A stretch of DNA of 16,020 nucleotides from Rhizobacter sp. (GCA_014379885.1 JACMKW010000719.1:1-16020); one strand, 5' to 3'; shown: positions 8,020 to 15,412, counted from the first letter of the stretch. A program made the numbers and translations. Notes: a model not told the origin generated them from the sequence alone.

Positions 8020-8814
8020 ATGTCGTCACTGCCCCGCCTGTTCTTCGCTCACGCCAATGGCTTCACACCCGAGGCTTATCGGCAATTGCTGCAACCGCTG
8101 CGCAGTGACTACGCAGTCGAGGCGCCCGCACTCAAACCGCTGCGCACCGGCAACATGCCGGCGGGCAGCTGGCATGAGATCGCGGCAGACCTGGGTGAAA
8201 TGCTCGATGCCAGCGCCGCGGCCACAGTCGGTGTCGGGCACTCGCTCGGCGCCGTGGCCTTGCTGATGGCCGCCGCGGCGCAACCCAAGCGCTTTCAACA
8301 CCTGGTACTGATCGAACCACCCGCCATTGCGGCGTGGGCCGCTGTGCTGTTGCGGCATGCCCCAGCGTCCATTCGCCAAAAGAGCCCGCTTGCCAGAGCA
8401 GCCCGCCGGCGCGCCGACCGCTGGGCTACGTTCGAGGAGGCGCTGGCGCAGGAACGTTCGCGGCGCTGGTTTGCGCGTGTGCCCGATGCCGTGTTGTCAG
8501 ATGTGCTCGAACACGGCTTGCGCGAAGAAGGTGGGGCGTGGCGCTTGAGCTTTCACAAGGAGTGGGAAGCCCGTCTGTACGAGACGCCGACCAGCGTGTG
8601 GCCGCTGTTGAAGCAGCCCTTGCCGCCGATCACGCTGCTGCGTGGTGCTCACTCTGCTGTGTTGGGTGCTGCCGCTGCGGCTCGCTGGCGGTTGATGCGG
8701 CCTCAAGATCGTGTAATCGAGGTCGCGAATTCAGGGCACCTGCTTCCGCTGGAGTTGCCGCAGCAGGTGGCGGCGGTCATTGCGGCGCAAGCTCAGGCGG
8801 CGTTCTGCCGGTAG
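8020..8814 (+). CDS. Alpha/beta hydrolase
   Basis: A 264-residue serine hydrolase of the alpha/beta fold, with no signal peptide, so cytoplasmic. The oxyanion block HANGF is at 11-15, the nucleophile elbow GHSLG at 73-77 with Ser75, and the C-terminal catalytic His is probably His240 in NSGHLLPLE. The strand after which the catalytic Asp is usually found reads LLRGAHSAVL (206-215), with no Asp or Glu. The acid may come from Glu99 (LIEPP) or from elsewhere. A helical cap region lies at about 105-195. Substrate cannot be inferred. It stands alone on the plus strand, about 120 bases after mltB, and its last 22 bases overlap the end of a convergent small gene. Confidence 0.85.
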   Translation: MSSLPRLFFAHANGFTPEAYRQLLQPLRSDYAVEAPALKPLRTGNMPAGSWHEIAADLGEMLDASAAATVGVGHSLGAVALLMAAAAQPKRFQHLVLIEPPAIAAWAAVLLRHAPASIRQKSPLARAARRRADRWATFEEALAQERSRRWFARVPDAVLSDVLEHGLREEGGAWRLSFHKEWEARLYETPTSVWPLLKQPLPPITLLRGAHSAVLGAAAAARWRLMRPQDRVIEVANSGHLLPLELPQQVAAVIAAQAQAAFCR

Positions 8815-9005
8815 ACCACGGGCTGCTCAAGCGGCCAGGCGTCGAGCGGCAGGTCTTCCACCACGTCGAGCCCGCGCTGCAAGTCCCAGCTCGAATCGTT
8901 CCAACCGATGACCGGGGCTTCAGTGGATGAAGCCGCGGCCCACCGCGCCGGGCGTGTGTTCTCGAACTCGTCGCTCATTGCCATTTGATAACTCATCACA
9001 GCCAT
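8793..9005 (-). CDS. Small Trp-containing protein of unknown function
   Basis: A 70-residue predicted protein not assigned to a named family. From ATG 9005 it has a Met-rich N-terminus (MAVMSYQMAMSDEF), a middle stretch of Ala/Ser/Thr, then GWNDSSWDLQRGLDVVED followed by LPLDAWPLE. It has no Cys, no membrane segment and no signal peptide; it is acidic, with three Trp. AGGGAG seven bases upstream supports this start over an ATG at 9068. The block around DSSWDLQRGLDV looks like a constrained segment and resembles short uncharacterised proteins of Burkholderiales as I remember them; this memory was not checked. The stop lies 22 bases inside the convergent hydrolase gene. It sits downstream of the transglutaminase gene on the same strand, 243 bases away, so co-transcription is possible but unproven. 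Confidence 0.6.
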   Translation of the reverse strand: MAVMSYQMAMSDEFENTRPARWAAASSTEAPVIGWNDSSWDLQRGLDVVEDLPLDAWPLEQPVVYRQNAA

Positions 9006-9012
9006 TTGCTCG

Positions 9013-9018
9013 CTCCCT
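9013..9018 (-). promoter_or_regulatory. Ribosome binding site of the small protein gene
   Basis: AGGGAG on the minus strand lies seven bases before ATG 9005. It decides the start and is the main evidence, beside composition, that the small frame is a real gene. Confidence 0.6.
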
Positions 9019-9248
9019 GTTTGCTCTGCGCTCAGTGTGCGCAAGCGGGGTTCGCGAAACCATCCCACCTATGGGCTGAACGATAGGCCGCAGAGGCCCC
9101 CAAAGGAATCCCGCAGCCGGAGGGCCTGCTTTCAGGGGGTGGATGTCTGCCCCTCGGTCGATGGGTACATCGAACGATCCCCCGCGGGGATCGCGGGCCG
9201 GCTTGGGGCGGCCCGGCGCTCGGCCCGCTCGCGCTTGTGGAGGCCTGG
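9019..9248. other. Non-coding spacer between small protein and transglutaminase genes
   Basis: A GC-rich gap with no convincing gene. It would hold the 3' end of the ATP-grasp/transglutaminase transcript and the promoter of the small protein gene. Short inverted repeats are visible: CCTAT/ATAGG at 9068-9087, and a strong hairpin at 9175-9193 described separately. The part from about 9190 to 9245 has runs such as GGCTTGGGGCGGCCCGGCG, like low-complexity intergenic repeats of related bacteria. No clear -35/-10 pair is seen. Confidence 0.5.
9175..9193. repeat. Perfect 8-bp inverted repeat (hairpin)
   Basis: CGATCCCC-CGC-GGGGATCG is a perfect eight-base-pair stem with a three-base loop, 56 bases after the transglutaminase stop when read on the minus strand. 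No T-run follows on either strand, so it may be a transcript-stabilising stem, a non-canonical terminator or part of a dispersed element. Confidence 0.55.
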
Positions 9249-10133
9249 CTAGGTGGGGATCACGCTGACGGACACATCCATGTCTTGCGTGCCACCCCCG
9301 AGGATCACGCCGCGCAGCGGCACCACGTCGGCGAAGTCGGCGCCCCACGCGAGCGTGATGTAGCGCTGGTCGGCGAGCTGGTCGTTGGTGGGGTCGAACT
9401 CGACCCAGCCGCACTCGGGTGAGTACGCGGCCACCCAGGCGTGCGAGGCGTCTACGCCCATCAGGCGCGGCTGGCCTTCGGGTGGATCAGTGAGCAGGTA
9501 GCCCGACACATACCGCGCGGGCAAGCCATGGCCACGCAGGCAGGCGAGCATCAAGTGGGCGAAGTCCTGGCACACGCCACGGCGTTGGTACAGCACTTCG
9601 TCAACGGAGGTGCTGACCGTGGTGGCATCGGGGTCGAACTCGAAGTCGGCATGGATGCGCTGCATCAGGTCGATCACCGCTTCCAGCCAGTCACGGCCCG
9701 GCGTGAGCGACTCCAGCGCGTACATGCGTGCGCCTTCCGACAGCGGCACCAGCAGCGTGGGCTCGCACATGCGCGCTGGGACCAGCTCATCGAGCTCGGG
9801 CTGCTGGCGCACCGTGTCGCGCACGCTCTCCCAGGCGGCAACGGGTGCATCGTCGACGGATGGGCGTTCGCCCACTTCGACACTGCATTGCATGCGCACC
9901 CGCAGCATGCGGTGCGCACCATGCAGGCCGAAATGCGTGACGCTGTTGCCAAAGCTATCGGGTGCTTCGTGCCGCTCGTCGGGCTTGGGGTCGATCTGGA
10001 TCGCACACGACAACAGTTTTTGCCACGGCAGGTTGCGCGGGGTCAAGCGGGCGAGCTGCCACGACTGCGACACCGGCGCTGCATACACGTAGCGCGTCTC
10101 GTGTTCGACGGTGTAGCGGTCGCCGGTGGTCAT
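9249..10133 (-). CDS. Transglutaminase-like peptidase family protein (COG1305 type)
   Basis: A 294-residue soluble protein with no signal peptide. Residues 7-33 (YTVEHETRYVYAAPVSQSWQ onward) match the bacterial transglutaminase-like N-terminal domain. The papain-like core carries Cys188 in RRGVCQDFAHL, His231 in DASHAWVAAY and Asp247 in EFDPTND, so the triad is intact. Proteins of this kind, encoded beside circularly permuted ATP-grasp and alpha-E genes, are proposed to cleave or transfer amide bonds of the product made by the ATP-grasp. The frame extends upstream to 10265, but that part runs through a repeat element, and ATG 10133 gives the normal family N-terminus. It follows the ATP-grasp/alpha-E gene on the same strand after a 109-base spacer, probably in one transcript. 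Spacing of the triad closely matches that of the TgpA-like protein in this window. Confidence 0.93.
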   Translation of the reverse strand: MTTGDRYTVEHETRYVYAAPVSQSWQLARLTPRNLPWQKLLSCAIQIDPKPDERHEAPDSFGNSVTHFGLHGAHRMLRVRMQCSVEVGERPSVDDAPVAAWESVRDTVRQQPELDELVPARMCEPTLLVPLSEGARMYALESLTPGRDWLEAVIDLMQRIHADFEFDPDATTVSTSVDEVLYQRRGVCQDFAHLMLACLRGHGLPARYVSGYLLTDPPEGQPRLMGVDASHAWVAAYSPECGWVEFDPTNDQLADQRYITLAWGADFADVVPLRGVILGGGTQDMDVSVSVIPT

Positions 10134-10182
10134 GGTGCCCCCACGTCGCTTCGCTCCTGCCCCCCGAGGGGGCGCCTCGTCT
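10134..10182. repeat. Intergenic GC-rich repeat with GCCCCC-CGA-GGGGGC hairpin
   Basis: The element reads GTGCCCCCACGTCGCTTCGC, then a hairpin with stem GCCCCC/GGGGGC at 10159-10173 and loop CGA. This arrangement (GTGGGGGC edge, CGAAGCG segment, C6-GA-G5 stem) is one I know as a frequently repeated intergenic sequence in Comamonadaceae and related Burkholderiales. Only one full copy is seen in this window. It reaches to the ATG of the transglutaminase gene, and its GTGGGGGC edge lies where a ribosome binding site would be expected. The remaining spacer, 10183-10242, shows a TTCGCTTCGC direct repeat and nothing else. Confidence 0.55.
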
Positions 10183-10242
10183 GAGCTCGGGAAACCCGTG
10201 CTCGCCGAGTTGCTTGATGTGGCACTTCGCTTCGCTTGTGCA

Positions 10243-12711
10243 TCACGCCACCAAAGACAACACACTGCGTGAGTCGGCGTGCGAGAAGAACTTCAGCGTG
10301 AGCTCATCGGACACCGTGTGCGCCGCGCGCTGCAGATGCTCCAGCAGATCGGCCAGCACTTCGCTCTCGGGGTGCAGGTCATCGGCCTTCAACGACAGCA
10401 GCGCCGCTTGCACCGGTGCCAGCACGGCCCCGGCAAAGCGGCCGTGCGCACGCTCCAGTTTGTCTATGTATTCCACCAGGCCCTTGACCTGGAACGCCAC
10501 CGAACGTGGATTGGTGTCGTCGCGCAGCAGCAAGTCAAGCACCGGCAGCCACTCGGGCGCCACCAGGTAGCGCGATCGGTAGGTGACGGTGGAATCAGCC
10601 AGCTCCAGCAACCACTCAAGCCCGCCCGCGCGGCCCTCTTGGGTGGCCACCTGCAAGGCGATGCACAGGTTGGACAACCGCTCGATGCGCCGCCCGATCG
10701 ACAGGAAGCGCCACCCAGTGCCACGCGTCATGCCGTCGAGCACATAGCCCGAGAGCGTCATCATGGTGGTCACCGCACGGTCGAGCCAGCCCAGGGCCAG
10801 TGGCAGCGAACTGCCGCGCTGGAACACCGGGTCACCGATCAGGCGGTTGAGCGTGCGCCAGTTGTCGGCCGACATGCGGTCGCGCAGGTTGAACGCCACA
10901 CGCGAAAGCTGGCGCAGCCGCTGGCTCAGGCCTTCTTCGGGGTGGGTGGCAGCACGCAACAGCTCGGTGCCGGGGTTGTCGCTCGATTCGATCAGTGACA
11001 GGCGCTCAGCCAGCGCCAGCACCGGCACCAGACCGTCGGACAAGATTTCGGCATTGGCATCGCCATGCCCCAGCACCGCAGCAATGGCCACGCGCAAGAG
11101 CCGCGCCGAAAACTCGCAGCGCTCGCCGTAGCGGCCGAACCAGAACAGGTTTTCGGCTGCACGCGAAGGCACGTTGCCGCGCGAGGTGACGAGGTCGTCG
11201 GCCTTGACGGTGCTGGAGAGCAGCGAGAACGACGCATTCACCGGCCCGTCTGACAGCACCCAGGTGTCTTTGGAGCCACCGCCGCGCTGCATGGCGATCA
11301 CTCGCGAATCACCATCACCCGCCACACGGGTGAGGCCGCCGGGCATCACGCGGTAGCCATTGGGCGTGGCCACGGCGAACACACGCAAGCCCACCGTGCG
11401 TGCGCTCAAGTGGTCGCCCCGCAGATCGGGGCCGCGTTCGAGCACTGGCGCCTGCGACACATGCACCCACTCTTGCGCCACGTAGCGCTGCGGACGCGAG
11501 GCCACACGTGCCTTGAGGAGCACGCGTTCGTCAGCCGACAGGTCGGCGCCGAACACGGCCGGCTCACGCGCTGAGCGGTCGAGTGGCTTGATGATGATTT
11601 TGTCGAGCCGCTTCCAAGCGTCTTGGAATGCAGCCGGTTCACCCAACCACCAGGTGGCCACCGAAGGGAGCAACAGTTTTTCGCCCAGCAACTGCTGGCT
11701 GAGCTTGGGCAGATAACCCAACAACGCGCCTGACTCCAGCACGCCCGAGCCCAAGGCATTGGCCAGCATCACCGTGCCACGGCGTGCGCAGTCGGTGAGG
11801 CCAGCCACGCCGAGCGCGGAGTTGGAGCGCAGCTCCAGTGGGTCGCAATAGTCGTCGTCTTGCCGGCGCAGGATGGCGTGCACGCGCTTGAGGCCTTCGA
11901 CCGTTTTCATCCACACCCGGCCGTCGCGCACCGTCAGGTCACTGCCTTCGACGAGTGCAAAACCGAGGTAACGCGCCAGCAGCGCGTGCTCGAAATAGGT
12001 TTCGTTGTACGGGCCTGGCGTGAGCAGCGCGATCAGCGGCGGGCCATCGCCCTTGGGCGCCCAGCGCAACAGCGATTCGCGCAGGTTGGAGAAGAACGAA
12101 GCCAAGTGCTGCACGTGCAAATCACGAAACAGCTGCGGGAACACACGCGACACCACCAGCCGGTTTTCCAACGCATAGCCCGCGCCCGAAGGGGCCTGGG
12201 TTCGGTCGTTCACCACCCACCAGCGGCCGTCGGGCGAACGGGCCAGGTCGGCGGCGTAGTTGAAGAGGTGCACGCCACTGGGCGGGCGAATGCCTTGCAC
12301 CTGGTGCAGGAACCCGCTGTGGCCAAAGATCACCGAGGGCGGGATGGCGCCACTGCGCAGCAGCGTCTGCTCGCCGTAGATGTCGGCCAGCACGCGGTTC
12401 AGCAACTCGGCACGTTGGGCGATGCCGGCTTCGATCTCTTCCCATTCATTGGCCGAGAGCAACAGCGGCAGCGGGTCAACTTCCCACGGGCGGTCAGCGC
12501 CCTTGGGGTCGGCGTACACGTTGTAGGTGATGCCGTTTTCGCGGATCTGCCGCTCCATCAGCGACAGGCTGTCGCTGACGCCCGGGCCTTCGCGCTCGGC
12601 CAGTGAGCGCAAGAAGGCGTCCCAGTGCGGGCGTGGCTCGCCCGGCGCCGCGAGCAACTCGTCGTAGCGGTCTTCCAGGGCGGCGTAGCCGGAGAGCAGC
12701 TTTCTCAGCAT
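10243..12711 (-). CDS. Circularly permuted ATP-grasp / alpha-E fusion protein (COG2308 + COG2307 type)
   Basis: An 822-residue cytoplasmic protein that joins two domains often encoded separately. Residues 1 to about 500 form a circularly permuted type-2 ATP-grasp ligase (DUF404/DUF407 type): GITYNVYAD, VNDRTQAPSGAGYALENR, a PYNETYFEHALLARYLG block, VHAILRRQDDDYCDPLELR with the acidic metal-binding cluster, and NALGSGVLES. The alpha-E domain (DUF403) begins near residue 510 with SRAAENLFWFGRYGERCE and is helical to the end, with LGWLDRAVTTMMTLSGYVLDGMTRG and IGRRIERL. The ATP-grasp part is predicted to form an amide or peptide bond with ATP; substrate and product are unknown. I start at ATG 12711 (MLRKLLSGYAALEDRY), the usual N-terminus; an upstream in-frame extension to 12801 lacks family similarity. 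Upstream lies the radical SAM gene, 108 bases away; downstream the transglutaminase gene. Confidence 0.94.
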   Translation of the reverse strand: MLRKLLSGYAALEDRYDELLAAPGEPRPHWDAFLRSLAEREGPGVSDSLSLMERQIRENGITYNVYADPKGADRPWEVDPLPLLLSANEWEEIEAGIAQRAELLNRVLADIYGEQTLLRSGAIPPSVIFGHSGFLHQVQGIRPPSGVHLFNYAADLARSPDGRWWVVNDRTQAPSGAGYALENRLVVSRVFPQLFRDLHVQHLASFFSNLRESLLRWAPKGDGPPLIALLTPGPYNETYFEHALLARYLGFALVEGSDLTVRDGRVWMKTVEGLKRVHAILRRQDDDYCDPLELRSNSALGVAGLTDCARRGTVMLANALGSGVLESGALLGYLPKLSQQLLGEKLLLPSVATWWLGEPAAFQDAWKRLDKIIIKPLDRSAREPAVFGADLSADERVLLKARVASRPQRYVAQEWVHVSQAPVLERGPDLRGDHLSARTVGLRVFAVATPNGYRVMPGGLTRVAGDGDSRVIAMQRGGGSKDTWVLSDGPVNASFSLLSSTVKADDLVTSRGNVPSRAAENLFWFGRYGERCEFSARLLRVAIAAVLGHGDANAEILSDGLVPVLALAERLSLIESSDNPGTELLRAATHPEEGLSQRLRQLSRVAFNLRDRMSADNWRTLNRLIGDPVFQRGSSLPLALGWLDRAVTTMMTLSGYVLDGMTRGTGWRFLSIGRRIERLSNLCIALQVATQEGRAGGLEWLLELADSTVTYRSRYLVAPEWLPVLDLLLRDDTNPRSVAFQVKGLVEYIDKLERAHGRFAGAVLAPVQAALLSLKADDLHPESEVLADLLEHLQRAAHTVSDELTLKFFSHADSRSVLSLVA

Positions 12712-12819
12712 GGAACGGGGGAGATGCAAGGAGTCACTGCCTGATTCTCGCGGATCGGAGCCCCAAGCTCCCCAACAAACCGCACCCACATGCGGAAGCA
12801 ATACCCGAGCCCGGGCTTG
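12712..12819. other. Spacer between radical SAM and ATP-grasp/alpha-E genes
   Basis: This 108-base gap holds a GGAGC-CCCAA-GCTCC stem-loop (12757-12771) and an AGCCCGGGCT palindrome near 12808-12820, just after the radical SAM stop. Neither is followed by a T-run. There is no clear Shine-Dalgarno sequence before ATG 12711 and no convincing promoter, so it is open whether the ATP-grasp gene is read from its own promoter or from upstream. Confidence 0.35.
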
Positions 12820-14733
12820 CTAGGCGCTCTGCAGCGTCGACAAGGCCTTGGCGATGTGGTGCCGCGGTACCTTGGTTTTGGGCACGGGAAAGTCGAACCA
12901 GCTGCGTATGTCTTGTTCGAGCCCGATGCCGTGCATGAAGTTGTAGAGCGCCTTCTTAAGCCCCACGCCGAGTGCATCGTGGTCGGTGCCGGTGGGGTCG
13001 AAGAAGGCGATGTCGTTCTTGGCAAACGACACTGGTGGGAGCGGCTGCAGCGTGACGCCGTACTCCTCGGGATGCTTGCCCACGGGCGAGTGCACCGTGC
13101 AGGCGAAGCGGTGAAAGAAGCCCGACTGGATGCAACCTTGTTCGAACAACTGGCGCACGTATTCGAGCGCGTCCACCGTGTCTTGCACCGTTTGCGTGGG
13201 AAAGCCGTACATCAGATACGCGTGCACCAAGATACCGGCGTCGCTGAAGGCCTTGGTGACCCGCGCCACCTGCTCGACCGACACGCCCTTCTTCATCAAG
13301 TTCAACAAGCGGTCGGAAGCCACCTCCAGCCCACCCGAAATGGCGATACAGCCGCTGTCGGCCATTTGCTGGCACAGCTCGGGGGTGAACGATTTTTCGA
13401 AGCGGATGTTGCCCCACCACGAGACTGAGAGCTGGCGCTTGATCAGCTCGGCCGACAGCGTTTTCAGCGCCTTAGGGGGTGCGGCTTCGTCGACGAAGTG
13501 AAAACCGGTCTGCCCCGTTTCCTTGACGATGGCCTCGATGCGATCGACCAGCGTCTCGGCCGACGCACCTTCGTAACGCGAGATGTAATCGAGGCTCACG
13601 TCGCAGAAACTGCACTTCTTCCAGTAGCAACCGTGGGCCACGGTGAGCTTGTTCCAGCGCCCGTCTGACCACAGCCGATGCATGGGGTTGAGCATGTCGA
13701 GCAGCGAGAGGTAGCTGTCGAGCGGCAGCCCGTCCCAGGTGGGCGTGCCGACCTCGGCGAAGGCGATGTCTTGTTCGGCCATGTTGACGTAGCGCACTGC
13801 GCCAGCATCACGCACAAAGGTGCGCACCAGGCGTTGCTGCGAGCGCTTGCCTTGCAGGTGATCGAGCAAAGCCAGCAAGGGCCGCTCGCCGGCATCGAGC
13901 GTGATGTAGTCGAAGAAGTCGAACACCCGCGGCTCGGTGAGTTCGCGCAGTTCGGTGTTGACGAAGCCCCCGCCAAGCACGGTCTTGATGGCCGGGTCGT
14001 GCAACTTCACCGCCTGCGCAATGCGAAAGGCCGCATACACCGAGCCGGGGAACGGCACCGACACCAGCAACACACTCGGTTGATGCTTCTTCATCGCATC
14101 CAGGGTCAGCTCGACCAGGGTGCGGTCGACAAGATTGAGCGGTTCAGCCAGCGCCTGCGCCAGCGGATCAAAGGTGGGCTGGCTCTGCGCGAGTGATTCG
14201 GCATAGCGCACGAACTCGAAACGCGGGTCGATGGCATCGCGCAGCACGTCGGCCAGATCATTGAGATACAAGGTGGCGAGGTGGCGTGCGCGGTCTTGCA
14301 TGCCCAGCGCACCGAAGGCCCAGGCGAGCGGGTCGCCGCCGTCTTCATCGATGTACACGTCGAGCGAAACAAAGCGCGGGCCTTCGGGCAGAAAGCCGCG
14401 CCCGGCAATGCGGTGCCCGAGCGTCGGGTCACGGCCTTGCAAGAAGGCAATCGTCGGGTTGATGGTGGCGCAATAGCGATCGAACTGGTCCACAAATGCA
14501 CCGACCAGCGGAGTGCGCGAAGCCAGCGGCTGAGCTTCGATGTGTTCGCGCACCTGCTGCAAGCCCTGCGCAGACAAGAGCTTCAACACCAGCGCCAGCG
14601 CCAGGTCTTCCTGCACAGCATCAACGCCGCGGGAACGCAGAAAGCCGGTCAGGTAGGCGGTAGACGGGTATGGCGTGTTGAGCTGCGTCATCGGCGGGAT
14701 GACAGACAGCACACGCAGCGCGGAAGTGGACAT
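12820..14733 (-). CDS. Radical SAM protein with B12-binding-like N-terminal region
   Basis: A 637-residue cytoplasmic enzyme. The N-terminus (RVLSVIPPMTQLNTPYPSTAYL, 7-28) and the block at 219-262 (VLLVSVPFPGSVYAAFR ... VLGGGFVNTEL) resemble the cobalamin-binding-like Rossmann domain of class B radical SAM enzymes, split by about 150 residues of insertion. I see no DXHXXG cobalamin motif, so B12 binding is doubtful. The radical SAM barrel begins at AHGCYWKKCSFCDVSLDY; the cluster ligands are Cys369, Cys374 and Cys377, a CX4CX2C pattern rather than CX3CX2C. GGLEVAS at 467-473 fits the SAM-contacting strand. The reaction is unknown. ATG 14733 is chosen because the upstream 23 in-frame codons lack family similarity and overlap the divergent promoter region. 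It is divergent from the flavin-reductase-like gene (55 bases) and upstream of the ATP-grasp gene on the same strand. Confidence 0.9.
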   Translation of the reverse strand: MSTSALRVLSVIPPMTQLNTPYPSTAYLTGFLRSRGVDAVQEDLALALVLKLLSAQGLQQVREHIEAQPLASRTPLVGAFVDQFDRYCATINPTIAFLQGRDPTLGHRIAGRGFLPEGPRFVSLDVYIDEDGGDPLAWAFGALGMQDRARHLATLYLNDLADVLRDAIDPRFEFVRYAESLAQSQPTFDPLAQALAEPLNLVDRTLVELTLDAMKKHQPSVLLVSVPFPGSVYAAFRIAQAVKLHDPAIKTVLGGGFVNTELRELTEPRVFDFFDYITLDAGERPLLALLDHLQGKRSQQRLVRTFVRDAGAVRYVNMAEQDIAFAEVGTPTWDGLPLDSYLSLLDMLNPMHRLWSDGRWNKLTVAHGCYWKKCSFCDVSLDYISRYEGASAETLVDRIEAIVKETGQTGFHFVDEAAPPKALKTLSAELIKRQLSVSWWGNIRFEKSFTPELCQQMADSGCIAISGGLEVASDRLLNLMKKGVSVEQVARVTKAFSDAGILVHAYLMYGFPTQTVQDTVDALEYVRQLFEQGCIQSGFFHRFACTVHSPVGKHPEEYGVTLQPLPPVSFAKNDIAFFDPTGTDHDALGVGLKKALYNFMHGIGLEQDIRSWFDFPVPKTKVPRHHIAKALSTLQSA

Positions 14734-14788
14734 GCCGGGAGTCTGCCACGCGTACAGTGCCCTCACCGAGCACCCCACGCCCAAGCCC
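14734..14788. promoter_or_regulatory. Divergent promoter region, radical SAM / flavin reductase-like genes
   Basis: Fifty-five bases separate the two divergent start codons, so both promoters must be here or overlap the coding ends. I can name no consensus -35/-10 pair and no strong Shine-Dalgarno sequence. The assignment is from position only. Confidence 0.3.
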
Positions 14789-15409
14789 ATGACCGACGAC
14801 ATCCACTTCTACGAACCACGCCTCGGGCATGGCCTGCCCCACGACCCCTTCAACGCCATCGTCGGGCCGCGGCCCATTGGCTGGATCTCGTCGCACGATG
14901 CACAAGGTGCGCTGAACCTGGCGCCCTACAGCTTCTTCAATGCCTTCAACTACACGCCACCCCTGATCGGCTTTTCGAGCATTGGCTACAAAGACACCGT
15001 GCGCAACGCCCAGCAGACCGGCGAGTTCGCATGGAACCTCGCCACCCGGCCGCTGGCCGAGGCGATGAACGCAAGCTGCGCCTCGGTGCCGCCCGAAGTG
15101 AACGAGTTCGAGCTGGCCGGGCTGACGCCAGCGGCCTCGCGTGTGATCTCGGTGCCACGTGTGGCTGAAAGCCCGGTGTCGTTCGAGTGCCGGGTGACGC
15201 AGATCATTCAGCTGCAAGGCGCTGACGGCACACCGGTCGACAGCTGGCTGACCCTGGGCGAAGTGGTCGCCGTGCACATCGCGAAGTCATTGCTGAAGCA
15301 AGGTGTGTACGACACCGCTGCCGCTCAACCCATTCTGCGAGGCGGTGGCCCGGCCGACTACTTCAGCATCGGGCCGGAACAGCTGTTTCGCATGTTCCGC
15401 CCGCGCTGA
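14789..15409 (+). CDS. Flavin reductase family protein (FMN-binding split barrel)
   Basis: A 206-residue cytoplasmic protein of the split-barrel flavin-binding type (COG1853-like). Residues 20-58 carry the family marks: DPFNAIVGPRPIGWISS, then GALNLAPYSFFNAFNYTPP, followed by GFSSIGYKDTVRNAQQTGEF and WNLAT at 82-86, all around the FMN site. Members either reduce flavin with NAD(P)H for a partner enzyme or use bound flavin themselves; which applies is not visible. I start at ATG 14789 because this gives the family's normal N-terminus; the frame upstream overlaps the divergent radical SAM gene. Its stop lies three bases before that of the convergent DUF2126 gene, so it lies between two minus-strand genes of the amidoligase cluster. 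It may be an unrelated gene or may supply electrons to the radical SAM enzyme; nothing here decides this. Confidence 0.9.
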   Translation: MTDDIHFYEPRLGHGLPHDPFNAIVGPRPIGWISSHDAQGALNLAPYSFFNAFNYTPPLIGFSSIGYKDTVRNAQQTGEFAWNLATRPLAEAMNASCASVPPEVNEFELAGLTPAASRVISVPRVAESPVSFECRVTQIIQLQGADGTPVDSWLTLGEVVAVHIAKSLLKQGVYDTAAAQPILRGGGPADYFSIGPEQLFRMFRPR

Positions 15410-15412
15410 ACC

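Noticed and set aside
8920..9414. 164-codon minus-strand open frame through the spacer
   Set aside because: It overlaps the transglutaminase C-terminus in a different frame and has an Arg/Pro/Gly-rich composition with no recognisable motif.
10134..10265. N-terminal extension of the transglutaminase frame
   Set aside because: The 44 extra codons run through a repeat element and into the preceding gene; ATG 10133 gives the normal start.
12712..12801. N-terminal extension of the ATP-grasp/alpha-E frame
   Set aside because: The 30 extra residues lack family similarity and cover the intergenic stem-loop; the usual N-terminus starts at 12711.
14281..15168. 295-codon plus-strand open frame
   Set aside because: It crosses two real genes of opposite direction (radical SAM and flavin reductase-like) in another frame and shows no domain.
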